Assembly (NCBI GenBank): GCA_023630585.1
Contig: CM042544.1
Location: 13,924,256 to 13,988,255, forward strand
Origin: Cranoglanis bouderius
Lineage: Eukaryota; Chordata; Actinopteri; Siluriformes; Cranoglanididae
DNA length: 64,000 bases
Reading direction: 5' to 3'
Positions 45,201 through 58,500 of the stretch are shown one piece after another (position 1 is the first letter of the stretch; each line of letters opens with the position of its first letter). The translations under genes were made by a program, and so were the position numbers. The notes under the pieces are model-generated. The model made no database searches. It saw nothing but the letters and a program-made list of their open reading frames with translations, and was not told the origin of the DNA.

Positions 45201-48200
45201 AGACCAAGGAATATAGCTGTGATGTGTAGCAAAAGGTTGTTGAGCTTCACAAAATGGAAAGTGGCTATAAGAAAATAGCACAAGCATTGAAAATGCCCAT
45301 TTCCACCATCAGGGTAATAATTCAGAAGTTCCAGTCAACTGGAGATGTTATGAATAAACCTGGAATTGGACATGTGTCTATATTGTCTCAACGCACTGTG
45401 AAGCAGATGGTTTGAGTGGCCAAAAAATCTCCAAGGATCACAGCTGGAGAATTGCAGAAGTTAGTTGCGTCTTCAGTTTGCCAGACACTACTGGAACTTC
45501 AAATGGGATTGGGTTCTATGGTCAGATGAAACTGAAATAGAGCTTTTTGGCAATAAACACCAGAGTTGGTTTTGGCGCGCACAGAGAGGTAGCCATTTGG
45601 GAAGGTTCCTCATGCCCATGGTGGTGGCTCTTTAATGTTTTGGGGCTGTTTTTCTGCCAGGGACCTGGACATTTTGTTAGGATACATGGCATCATGGACT
45701 CTCTCAAATATTAACAGATATTAAATGAAAACCTGACTGCCTCTGCCAGAAAGCTTCAAATGGACCGTGGCTGGATCTTCCAGCAGGACAATGATCCAAA
45801 ACGTACATCAAAATCAACACAAAAATGGTTTACTGAAATCAAGGTCCTGCCATGGCCATCCTAGTCCCCTGACTTGAAACCCATAGAAAACCTGTGGGTT
45901 GAACTGAAGAGGAGAGTCCACCAGCGTGGACCTCGAAATTTGAAGGATCTGGAGAGATTCTGTATGGAGGAATGGTCTCAGATCCCTTGCCATGTATTCT
46001 CCAACCTCATCAGGCATTATAGGAGAAGACTCAGAGCTGTTATTTTGGCAAAGGGAGGTAGCACTAAAGTATTGACTAAGGGTGCCAATAATTTTTGCAC
46101 ACCTATATTTAACAAAAAAAAAATTATTTGATAAACCTGTTTTGTTTGCAATTGTTTGATATCCATGGAAGCAGAGTATTTTTGTGATTTTTTTTTTTTT
46201 TTTTTTTAAACAAAAGATCAAAAGGTTAAACAATAGACATACTTTCATAGCCTTCTTTGCTCATATTTAACAAGGGTGCCAATTTTAGTGGAGGGTGCTG
46301 TATCTAACCAAACTCGGTTATATCAGGCAAGAGTGAGTCGTTGAACATGTCTGCTCAGTTTAGGTGTGTTTATTTTTCATTGATCTTTGAAAAATCCTTT
46401 GCTTTTAGTATGTATACTGCCACACTAAATACTTTTGTCACTGCACCATTGGTGCCATTACTGTTTAGGTATACTTAATAATGAGCTTCAGTGGTTTGGG
46501 AGTGGTTTGTCCTAAACCTTACATTCAATAGTTTTAAGTATTTTCTTGTTAAATAAATGCACAATTTTCTAAAAGGAAAAAAAAAAAAGCTGAGTATAAA
46601 GGTTAAACATTTCTGTGAAGCTAAGATTAATAAGGCTTCTTTACTTGCCCATTTAGAGTCCATATGAAATGGCTTCTTAGCTGTGATTTTGATTCTGTAC
46701 GTTGATGTATTTTTTCCAAACAGGAAGTCAGAGTGACATCATGTTGAACTGCTTGACTGACTTGCACAACAGTTAGCAGCGGCAGCCAAGCCGTCGAATT
46801 TAAAGAAACCTTATGGTAGCTTTGTGAGACAGTTAAATATGGAGAACAGCAAAGAGTCTAACCAGCATCTTTTACTTACTCTAACTGATGGAGAAGCCCA
46901 GACTATGTCCAAAGTCAGAAGTGCATTCTTGCTGTCTGAGGAAGCAAATTATTCCAGCAAGTTGGTAAAACAGGTCTGAAAGTGCCTGTCCTATAACCAC
47001 AGCGTTGTACAACTTCCTCCTGCTTTAAAATGAATAAACGCCTTTTTTGTCCTTAAGCAATGGATGGTAAGGAAATAGTGTAGATGCACAGGAGGATGCA
47101 CAGCCAAAAACACACCAACAAGCCATATTTACTACTAATGAGCAAGTCAGCAAGTCCCGTAACTGGGGATGGGACATACAGTATATGGCTCTAGAGCAGG
47201 GGCGTAACCTGGCCTGGGCATTAGTGGCTGTAACCCTGTAGGTTTCTTCTTTAGTCCTGAATAATTCTCCACTTGGTGCGGTTTGTCACTGCGTAACTGA
47301 ACGTCAGTAAAAGAAGACGGCGGTGCTGTAATTTTGTATCTTCAGTGAACAGAGTGTTGTATTTTATCTTCAGTGAACGGAGGCGAGACCAATCAGACAG
47401 GGTTTAAACCAGTAAAGGAGTTGAAACTGAAACACTAACATCCTCTCATGCTGAGCAGGAAAACAAGGTGTGTAAATGTCTATATGATTTCCAAGTTACG
47501 TGAATATGATCTGAGCAGAGCATAAGGAGAGCTAACGTACTTTTGCATGGCTCTGTAGCAGCTAAACCCATACAGAGATAGCTTAATTGTGCCTCCCCTT
47601 GGCTAGTGACACCAAACTAGCCTAGTCTTGTGTTAGATAGCCAAAAAGTTTGATATTTTATCGGTCTGGTAGTCCTGCAAACAGTGATACCATCTGAGGC
47701 AAGTTTTATGATAAGTCCAACTTTTTGTTCCAGTTAGCCCTCACATGCAAGAAAAAAAAAATGCAAAAAATTTTTTGACAGAGAAGAATCTGGCCTCAGC
47801 CCGGGATGATTAACAGTCCAGCTAACGCCCCTGCTCTAGAGATCATTTAATTGGACAATCACAAAGTTTTGCCTAGTTAGGAATCATCAGAAAAATCAAT
47901 TTAATAAAATGTAATAATTTTCCCAAAGTGAGAATATCTGTCATGATGGTGTCCATAACAGACATAAAAAAGCTCTGAAACCCCAGCTTGATTTCAGGGG
48001 TACTTCTAGATCTATGCTCTATACAAGTACCAGTATGATCTACATCAGTATTGGGCTAGCCAAGTCCAGTATATTTCCATGATGCATGTCCTACCTTACA
48101 GCCCCTTGTATAAGGCTCTCTGCTGTTGCTTTGCAGGAAGTGACAGAAGTGTGAGAAATGTTGTGTGTTAACAAGTTAAGCTTGTTATGTGAGTTCCAGC

Positions 48201-49209
48201 ATGTGACTCTTGTGTGAGCTGTCATACAAACATGTTACAAATTGAATGTGTTCACTTCATAGAGGAACAGAACTGTGTCACTCAATTGTGTTAAGAGTCA
48301 GGATTTTTTTGGGTTGGGTTGTATTTGTGTGTGTGCGATAACGGTATAGATGCTCTCTCTCCTCTCCTCAGCATCATCCCGCCGACCCCTATGACCTCTC
48401 TGCTGATGAAGGACCAGCTGGAAAGGAGGGAGCAAAGACATACAGGTACGGTGTCTCGGACCTTAGCATGCATATTGTGTATGCGTGTGTGTTTCTGAAA
48501 GCTTCTAGCAAAGGCAGGACTGAAATAGAGATCCTTAGTGCATTGTCCACTTGCACTGCAGCAATGCATGGCCCCTAGCAAACACACACACACACACACA
48601 CACTCATACGCTTGTGCTTTTTAGGTTGTGTTGAATGTGTCTCGGTCCGTATGTGTTGTTGGCTTTGCGTAGTATAAGTAGTGTTTCACTAAGCGTGTGT
48701 CGTTGGCTGCATGTGCCAGCATGGCTTTGCCAGTTCCAAACACACACACACAAGCACACACACACTCCGCCACACGACAGCACTCTCCTCCACTCGCTCG
48801 GTCACTCCCCTCTCCTTCATCTGTCTGCGCTTGTATGTCTTGCCTTTCCTTCTCATCTTTCTGATTTGTCGGCAAAGTCTACAGTTTCCCTCTGTTGTTT
48901 TTCTTCACTGATCTCATCCCCTCTCTCTCTGTGTCTCTCTCTCCCCCTCCCTCCATCTCTCTTCCTCCCCCACCCAACTCTCCGCTTGTCTCTTTCTGTC
49001 CCATCTCTTTCCTACCCCGTTTCATTCCACTCCATTCTTTTCACATTTTCCTCTCACCATCTCCTCCTCCATTCTTTCCTTCACCTCGACTCACCCATGA
49101 CCCCATATCGTCTTTCCCCAAACTTTCCCTCTCTTCACCTCATCTTGCTCCTTTGTTTCCTCTTTGGCTCATCTCTCTCCTTTCTCCCCATCCTCCTATT
49201 TCCTTCCCC

Positions 49210-49255
<46 letters not shown>

Positions 49256-49542
49256 TGTAGGTGCCGGATGTGCGGCCTGACGTTCTGCAATAAGTCAGAC
49301 ATGCAGCTGCATTCCAAGTCGCACACGGAGGTGAAGGCGCACCAGTGCCCGCACTGCTCCAAATCCTTCGCTAACTCCAGCTACCTGGCACAGCACATCC
49401 GCATCCACAGCGGCGCTAAGCCCTACATCTGCTCCTACTGCCAGAAGGCATTCAGGCAGCTCAGTCACTTACAGCAGCACACACGGTACTGGAGGATGCA
49501 CCGAGCGCCAGGATGTGGAGTGTGTGTGTGTGTGTTTGTGTC

Positions 49543-49573
<31 letters not shown>

Positions 49574-52500
49574 TCTAAATATACAGTTTAATGGTAAACA
49601 GTCAAAACATGATGCGTATGTGTGGCTTACAGCTAATTAATTTGAAATCAACAGGGTTTGCAGTGTGTTAGGGTTCAGGTATCAGTCTGTTCCCATGTGT
49701 TCCCCCTAACATCAAGTCCAAGCTGGTGTTTGTTCAGGGAACCAGTGGACTTTATATGGTTATGAACCGATTTGTAATCCAGTGCCAATAAATTCCTAAC
49801 AGTCTGAAAAAGTGATAAACATAAACATAAAGGACATTACACGTTTTACCTCTGGATTTTAAAAACATACACCATTTCACCATCCAAAATCAAATACTTT
49901 GGAGGTTGTACACAGCTCAAAGGTATCGTCATGGACAACAAGAAGTCATATACTGTCACTTACTGGACACGTTAATCAGTCTGTCCAGGAGTTCGCGATT
50001 TTGCAACTGCAGAAATTAACGCGAAATCAAGCAATCGCCGCAATATTCTGAGGAGCTTGCCATTTTTCAAAATTACTGCAGATTTGGGCCAAGGCGCGTC
50101 ATGTGATGTCATCACAACGCTCATTCAGCCAAAGCCCTCTTCGATTTACATGCGTTGAACATGAGTCCAGCTAAAAGATCTCATTTACCAACAAACATCA
50201 CTGCAAAAGACTGTGCAAAACAAATTTCAATTGCAATTTCGCCAATTCAAGTAGTTTCCCCGCAGAAAAAGCACAAAAAACAAATTTCAATTGCAATTTC
50301 GCCAATTCAAGTAGTTTCCTGCAGAAAAAGCACAAAAAACAATTTTTTGTAAAAAAGCCACAGCAAAATCAAGTCATATACTTGCAACAATAACAAAAAA
50401 ACTCTGAAATCCTGGACGGACGGTTTAATAGGAACATTTGTACACCTACTGCTACATACAGTTATCCAATTAGCCTATCATCAAATAGGAAGCAGCGCAA
50501 TGTATAAAATTATACAGATACATGTTCAGAGCTTCAGTTAATGTTCACATCAAACATTAGATTGGGGGGGATGTGATTTCAGTGACTATGTCTGAGGGAT
50601 GAGTGTTACAGAAACTTCTGATCTCCTGGGATTTTCACACACAACAGCCTCTAGCATTCACACGTGGTACAATAAACAAAAAACATCAGTTCTCTTGATC
50701 TTGAAATCTGCATGCTTTTATGCTTTATGCTGCTACCATCCAATTGGCTGTTTGTATAATCGCATGAATGAGCAGGAGTACAGGTAAAGGTACAGGGGTA
50801 CTATTAAAGAGGCCAGTGAGGGTACAAGTCATACATTTGTCATACTGTTACCTGTTTTATTCTAAGTGTTTATCTGCTCAAAGCAGGTTTTATCAGCATT
50901 AACAATGAAGCTCCTTTCAAGTTTTGTTCAGCTGTCAGTACAATTGTCAGTTTCTGATTCAGCACTGATTTATAGGTCCAATGTTTTCTTTTTGCAAATG
51001 TTTCCGCAGTCTATTAATGTACGTAGAATATTGAGTTCTAGTGACACCATGATGTCTACCCCATTTTCTAAGCACCACAGTTCTTGATTATAGACCAGCA
51101 GTGTTTTGGCTCATTTGTGGTGGAAGATATGGAATGCTTCAAGATTAAACCCCAGGACTAGTTCCTTGTTGGCAGAAAAGGACTACGTGAAAGGGCATGA
51201 TGTGACATGTCCTACAGTGCTGCCAGGGAATTAGGATACTATTCCGGGCTTTTCTGTAGCAATGTCCTCTAGACATGGAGTAGCAACATAGGACGCACTG
51301 AAATGCTGTCTAATGTCAAACTTTGTCCTAGAGGAATATAATGTTGCCCGTATGGTTTAGCAGAAGAGCGAGTTAGGTATGTACTCGCATCCCGACAAAA
51401 GGTTTAATCAAATTCATACAAAGACGCAAAAACCTGAGCAGTTTTTAATGCCTTAAAATATTTGAACGTGCCACAGTTGAGTCAGTGTGAGACAGTGAGA
51501 CCTCATGCTGCAACAGTTTCTGAATGAGTGACTCAAAGAGCCAGTAACGTGTCTGTCTTTGTTCGAACGTTTCTTGCTTTCTTACACTTCTGTGCTATTC
51601 TATTTCTGAATTCACGCGTTTCCTTCCTGTCACACCTTCCATTACTATTCAAACCTGTCATTTTTCTCAGCTACTTTTTATCGCCTGTGGATGTCTCGCT
51701 CTGACTCTCAATCACTGCACGGACTTACACAAACACATTAAAACAGAGCAGGAGCCAGTATAATAGAGGTCACAGAAGGGTCCTGTGCCATGCCGAACTC
51801 TCTACAGCATGATTATAGACAGCAGGTTTTGGGAAATTTCACATTAAATGGTGGACTTGATAGATCTGGCGTTCCAGTCACCTAGAACAAACACTTCCAT
51901 CAGTCACCCAACCGCCAGGCTTTACAAGAACAATCGGAGAGAATGTCAGTTTGCATTTGATCATCAAAGGTCATTAAATTATGACTCCAATATGGAAAGG
52001 GTTTATTTACGCTGTACAATGGCACTGCATTTATAGCATGTATTAAATATACTGTATAGTAGAACATATTTATAGAGTTTGGTGGTAATCGGTGAACTGC
52101 TGTAAGTGTTGCTAAAAATATAGTGCTGTTTATGACGAGGATATATTTATAGGCGAGTTAATTAGAATCGAATCCGCTATGGAGGAGTGTGAATAATAGA
52201 GAGAATAAAATGAGATGACTCAAGTTTCTGCATGACACTAAAGCTAGAAGCATACCACATTGCATTCATCGATATTCATATACAGTCCTCTGTAAATTAT
52301 ATTGCCACTGAAATTTCTCTCACACTCCGTCTTTTTCCTCTTCTCTCTGCCTTTCTTTGCGTACAGAAACCACACTGAATCCAAGCCCCATAAGTGTCCG
52401 CACTGCTCGAAGTCGTTCGCCAACACCAGCTATTTGGCCCAACATGTGCGGATCCACACCGGAGTGAAACCCTATACCTGCTCTTACTGCCAGAAGACCT

Positions 52501-55500
52501 TCAGGCAACTCAGCCACCTACAGCAGCATCACAGGTAGCCTGTCCATCTCCCCACCTCCATTAGCTCTCTCTTTACAATTAGCTTCTTGTTCTCTTTATA
52601 CACGTCTTTTAATTTTCTAAAGCAAACATTACTTTTTTTTTTTTAATTACCTTCTTGTTATCATTTGTGCAGAATCCACACAGGAGACCGGCCGTATAAG
52701 TGTAGCCATCCAGGCTGCGAGAAGGCCTTCACTCAGCTGTCAAATCTTCAGGTATAAAGAATCAACTCATTGATTTACAAATCTTCTGGTGGAAATTATT
52801 ATAAAATTTGGAACAAGACTAATTAGTGCCTGTTATCTCTTACATTATATCCGCAATCATCCCCTCACTAGCCTCTCCGTCACCCCCGTGGACCGTGTTT
52901 TTTAAAAGTACTGACACCTGAGACTCCTTCCATAAATGCCTCCTAAGAGAACGTTTAAATCAGGGGGATCTATCGCACTAACATAAGGCCCGATAAAGGT
53001 TCTAATCCGGCCCTCCAGATGAATTTAGCATCTGTGTTTTAAATTTAAAATCAAATTTAAAAGATTTTTAAAAAGACCATAACTGTCCCAAATTAGGTAC
53101 TATACACTATGCACTCTACTGTCAAGTGTATGAATTTTAGAAGGGTAGCATTGTCTGCCCCCCCCCTTTTTTTTTTCTCTCAGATGGAACACTTTTTCCT
53201 TTTTTTTTTTTTAAACTATCCAGACGTATAAGCCGTTTCCCAGTCGATGGCAAATGATATCAAATGCATGGAATGTGACACTGCTAGCTTTAGCAGTATA
53301 CCCAGAGTCTGAAAATGAATTTCACCATATCAGGGTAACAAACAGTAAAATGAAGAAATCCATTTTCTGAAGTTTTCACAATTGTTTTTTTTTTTTTTTT
53401 TTAAATAAATTCTGGGCAAATTTGAGTCAGCGTTTGGTAGCCCTGCCCCTCTTCCACTACGTAAGCAAAGCTGCAACCGTTGAGTGCATGAAGTGTCCAA
53501 CATTCCACACTTAATTTTTTCTGGTTCAATAAGTGCATCATGCGGGTACTTGTGCACTACTCGCACTGTTTATACTACAAAATGGCATAGAATAGTGCAT
53601 AAGTATGTGATCTGGGATGCACCTCTTACCTTTTTGTTATTCCATTATAGTGAAAAATAGAGCATTAAACTGTAAATGTGTATCTCCTTACAAAATGTGC
53701 CAACGATTTAATTGTTCATTAGCAAGTTAAACTCAACACTGTAAACATGTCTCTTTCCAAAAGGACAAATTTAGAATTCTTATGCAATCACAACTAATAA
53801 CCCCTTTCAGTATTATGAGTTATTTTGTGTAGCTTCATAACATATCCAAATTAAGCCTATTTTCAGTTTCAGGTTGTAACACTACAGAATGTGGAAAAGT
53901 ACTTATTGCAAGGCAGTGGGGATAAATGAACACATTTTAGAGGAGTTTTTGATGTATTAGAGGTCACTAAACTCATTATGTTTTTGTTTTTTTGGTCCAA
54001 CCCACCTGATATTGGACTAAGTGCAATGTAGCCCATTACGTAAACGAGTTTCACGCCTCTGGTCTAAATGCATAAAATAAATTGGTGGTAAGAGATGCTT
54101 AGGTTTGGCCAAGAGTTTCCTGGCTAGCTAACAACTGATTGTATGGATTGGCTCTTTGATGTTTTTACTCACACTTTTAACATCCTTTCACTGTATGCCA
54201 AAAACAACAATTGCTACTACTACTACTAATACTACTACACCTAATACCACTCAGGCATGTTTGCCTAACACAACCAAAGCCATACAGGCCTCCCCCGTGA
54301 TTAAGACTGTGACAAGCCCCACTGGCACAGTTAATGCATGCGCAGTGCCACTGATTCCATATAGCATAGGTCAGCTTCAGGGTTGTAAGCTGGGTACCAC
54401 CGCTCAATAACGTTTCACTCCTTTAACCCCGGAATGTCTCTTGGTGGCGGAGCAGTGGCAGGGACGTCTCCCTGCCACCCCCTGCAACTAGACCTCGGGT
54501 TAGGTGTTACTACTGTTCAGTAGTCGGTACCAATACCAGTAAAATTCCAGTAGCAATGCAAAACACAAAAACATGCTAATTGAACAACACACTGTTTTAT
54601 TAATAAAGTTAAATATCAATATAAAATGTATTAAAAAAAACAATACCATTCTATATACTTCAAGTATTTCAAAGTGTTTCAAGTTTTTTTTTTCCACAAG
54701 TAATGAAAGGTATAAAAATAATTAAAACAAAAAAAATTACAAGCATGCAAAACACAAATATGCCATAATTGAACAACACACACTTCTTATATATAAAGTT
54801 ATATATTAAAATAAATTAAAACAAATTATGTATATTTAAAGTATTTCTGAAAAATGCTTTAAGTTTTGGCCTTAGGTTTTTTCCCTTCAAGTAAATAATA
54901 ACTAGTTAAATTACAAGCAAAAAATACAAACTATGTAAAAAGGTTTCTGAAACGAAACACTTGCCACTCACTGAGCATCTTTACGCACGGACTTCTAAAT
55001 TGAAGTGATGAAACTCACTCAGCTGCCATTTTCATGTCAATACGTCGGCAATGTTTACAAGTGAACCAGAGATATAACAAGGCACATCTGCCTATAATTT
55101 GAAATGACTCAGAAATAGTCCGTGGGTATTTATAGATGTAATAATGTGTTTTGGACGAAATATTTTTACTTAATTGGATCGTTTGGACCTTTGCCAGTGG
55201 AACAAGACTGTTTTTGTCAGGATGTTATGGATCAGTGGACTATTATGAGGCATCATAGGTGAGTTGCCTCAGTTTTGTAAGTGTTGGTTTATATCAATCG
55301 AAGTACAAGAGTCTTCACTTCCAAAGATATATCGCATGAGTACCTACGTAAACACAGCAGCTGTGTACAGCATAGTTTTACACTCAACAACGCGGCGGTC
55401 CGCCAGTGGGCCATGGATGTTTTTAAAAGAATTAAATCTTTAATTGACACATGACCGTATTAGCGTTACACGTGACCGTATTAGCGTTACACGCACATAT

Positions 55501-58500
55501 GCTAACCATTAAGGAAGCAAAAACGAGGATGTTTTTTGCAATCCTACACTTGAATTAAACTATGCTACAACATCCATAATGCAACCGATACCATAATTTG
55601 AAACTCACCTGCTTAACTCCTTGAATAAATCTGGGTGACGGGCTTTAATAGGTTTAATGTATTTCCTCATTTCGTCACAAAACTTCGATTACACCGCTTG
55701 CAAATCGGCTTTTGGTTATCAGTTATGTTTCCTTTGTGATCTGCCTCAAATCCAAAGTATTTCCATACATGGCTCTTTGCACCTTTCTTGTCCACAAGCT
55801 TTTGTGTCTTCTTGTTGCACGGTGCACCTATGAAAAGTTCCCGACTGACTACCTGTCAGACAGCACATCAGTTGACTCAGTACTTGTGAAAATCTGGTAC
55901 CGTCAATTTAAAAAAAAAAAAAAAATTTTTTTTTTTTTTTGGGGTCTTGGTACCGAAGTACTGGTATTTTTGATAACCCTACTACCCCAGCACTCCTCAC
56001 CCAGATCCAAAACCTGCTCTGCTCAGCCTCTTCAGCCAGGTCTTTCAGGGCCTTTCCTTGGTTTACAAATGATGGAGAAGGATCGAGAAATAAGCAAAAG
56101 GCTACTTATCAAGATATTTTAGGCTTTTTTAAATTGCTTAAACCGTTGAAATGTTACTCCCCTGTACCACTGTTCTCCAAGAGTCCCTCTTATTTTCAAA
56201 CTTTCTAAACTGTCCTAGGGACATGACCATCACCAGTTATATGAAAACCATTTTTCAGGTATCAAAATATGAATGTTGGTTGGAAATGTTTAATACTATT
56301 TAACAAGGGGGACTTTTCCATGGTAAAGTTGTTTATTTTGAATTAATTGCAATGTAAAAGAAAATCTATTTGGAATTTCTCTAATAACTGCACCATATAT
56401 TAACTTTCAGTTTAATGACATACGCTGTAAAAGAATGCACTTATAAATCCAACAGCATGGAACTTTTGTGTAGTTACTTTAATGATGCTTTTGCTAAACA
56501 GAAATTATTTAAAATTTATTTTAACTGAAGGGTGTACTTATACATTGAAAATGGTAACATTATGTTAAGGTTCCCTTAACTAACGTTATTTATAGCATTA
56601 GTTAACATGAGCAAACCATATAAACCATGAACATTAAACAAAGTTCAAATGTAAGTTAACAGATTAATTGACATTTAAGTAAACATTAACTAAATACCCC
56701 TGTGTTGACTAATGTTTAATGAATCCATGACTAAAGAGGAGTCCAATATAAATGAGCAAAAATTGAATTGCAGCATGCTAGTACATGTTTGACTGGTATA
56801 AATATTGGATGTTTCACATCTCTGCTCAACGATAATCCGCTGATTGATAGTCCATTGTAGTTATTTTGTACCTGGCATATATTTGCATATAAGTATTCTT
56901 GACCTCTTATTCAAATAGCTAAGTTCCCCATTATTGCGTCGTTGTATTATCATATTGACCACAAAATAGACTATTCATAGTCAATACTTCATCAATTTGG
57001 CAACTGGCTCTCTTCTTCTTCTTAGTGATAAGCGGGTGTCAGAAAGGGAAAGTTTTGCAGCGCCACCTTGTGTACCGGGATATTTCTGCTTTTCAATAAG
57101 CATCATCTACTGCCAAGGAGTGAATTTGCACTTTCATTCAGCATGTCGCTCATGTTTAACGCGTGGGAGTGAACACAAAAAAAAAAAAAAAAAACGTGTC
57201 GAAAAATACACTGTTTAACACGCTCGGAAAAAAAACGTCCCGGTGTGATTGAGCCTTTACTGATGGTACATGTTACATGGTACATGTTAGTCATTGATTA
57301 TGTTTACATGCACATCAAATTCCGTTTTAAGGCCTATATTCGGGTTGCAGCCACATTCTGAATACAGTGTTTATATGCGTACAGGCATCAGAATATTCCT
57401 ATATACCTGGTTGTTGTAAGTATGCCTGAGTTGCCATTCCTAAATACCTAGCCTACAGCTAAGCATCCGTTAGCACCTACAATTCCTTGCGGACTGAACA
57501 TGCACATATAATCTCCTTTCAGTGGATTTTGTGAATAAGATGTTTACATGCAAGTTTCCAAAAACAGGCATTTTCCAGGGGCGGGAATCAGAATTTGGGG
57601 AATCAGAATATTGTATTAATCTTAATCGGCCAATCGGACTGCAGTGTTTACATGACACAATACTAATTACAATATTGCTAAATTCTGATTAATATCGGAA
57701 TATTGATGTGCATGTAAACGTAGTCAGTGTGAGTGTACTTTAATCATTGATTGTATTAACATTAATGCAGTTACTGATTTATTTGTCTTGTTTGATTTTT
57801 ATATATATATAAAACTGCATTTTTAAAAAAAAAAAATCAAATAATGGAAGTGTTAGTTACTTTGTTGCTGTTACTAATTGTGTATTAATGCTAAGTTTTT
57901 GGTGTGTTCATGTTAACTAATGTGTTAAATAATGTCAATTATAGGAACCTTAATGTTGTAAAGCATTACCTTGAATATTGTAAAACTTTGAGGCACATGG
58001 CAAATTGCCACAGATGGACATTTGGTTCAGATATCAGCCTTGTTTTGTAATGATATATCTTCTGTTCACAGTCTCACCGTCGCCAACACAACAAAGACAA
58101 GCCATTCAAGTGCCACCACTGTAACCGTGGCTATACGGACTCAGCGAGCCTTGAGGTTCATCTCTCAACCCATACAGTGAAACATGCGAAGCTGTATTCC
58201 TGCGGCCTGTGCAATCGCACTTACACTTCGGTAAGGCAATGACCTTGACCAAGAGCATTTACCTTTATCAGCATTTAATTTCTTCTCAATAATGATCAAT
58301 CTGTTTTTTTCCATTTGCTTATAGGAAACGTACCTGATAAAGCACATGCGGAAACACTCTCCGGACCTGGTACCCACTCCACCCTCGGGAGCTCAGCAGA
58401 GCCACAGTCCCGTGCATGGAGGAGCAGGTGCTGGAGGAGGAGGAAGTGCAGAAGGAGCTGGAGCAGGTCGTGCTGAGAGGACCAACGCTTACCAACAGCC

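Noticed and set aside
48635..49591. A 318-codon open frame ending in zinc fingers
   Set aside because: Only 49261-49485 is the znf384 exon. The first about 208 codons are CT-rich intron and the (GT)n tract read through, and the last about 35 lie past the donor.
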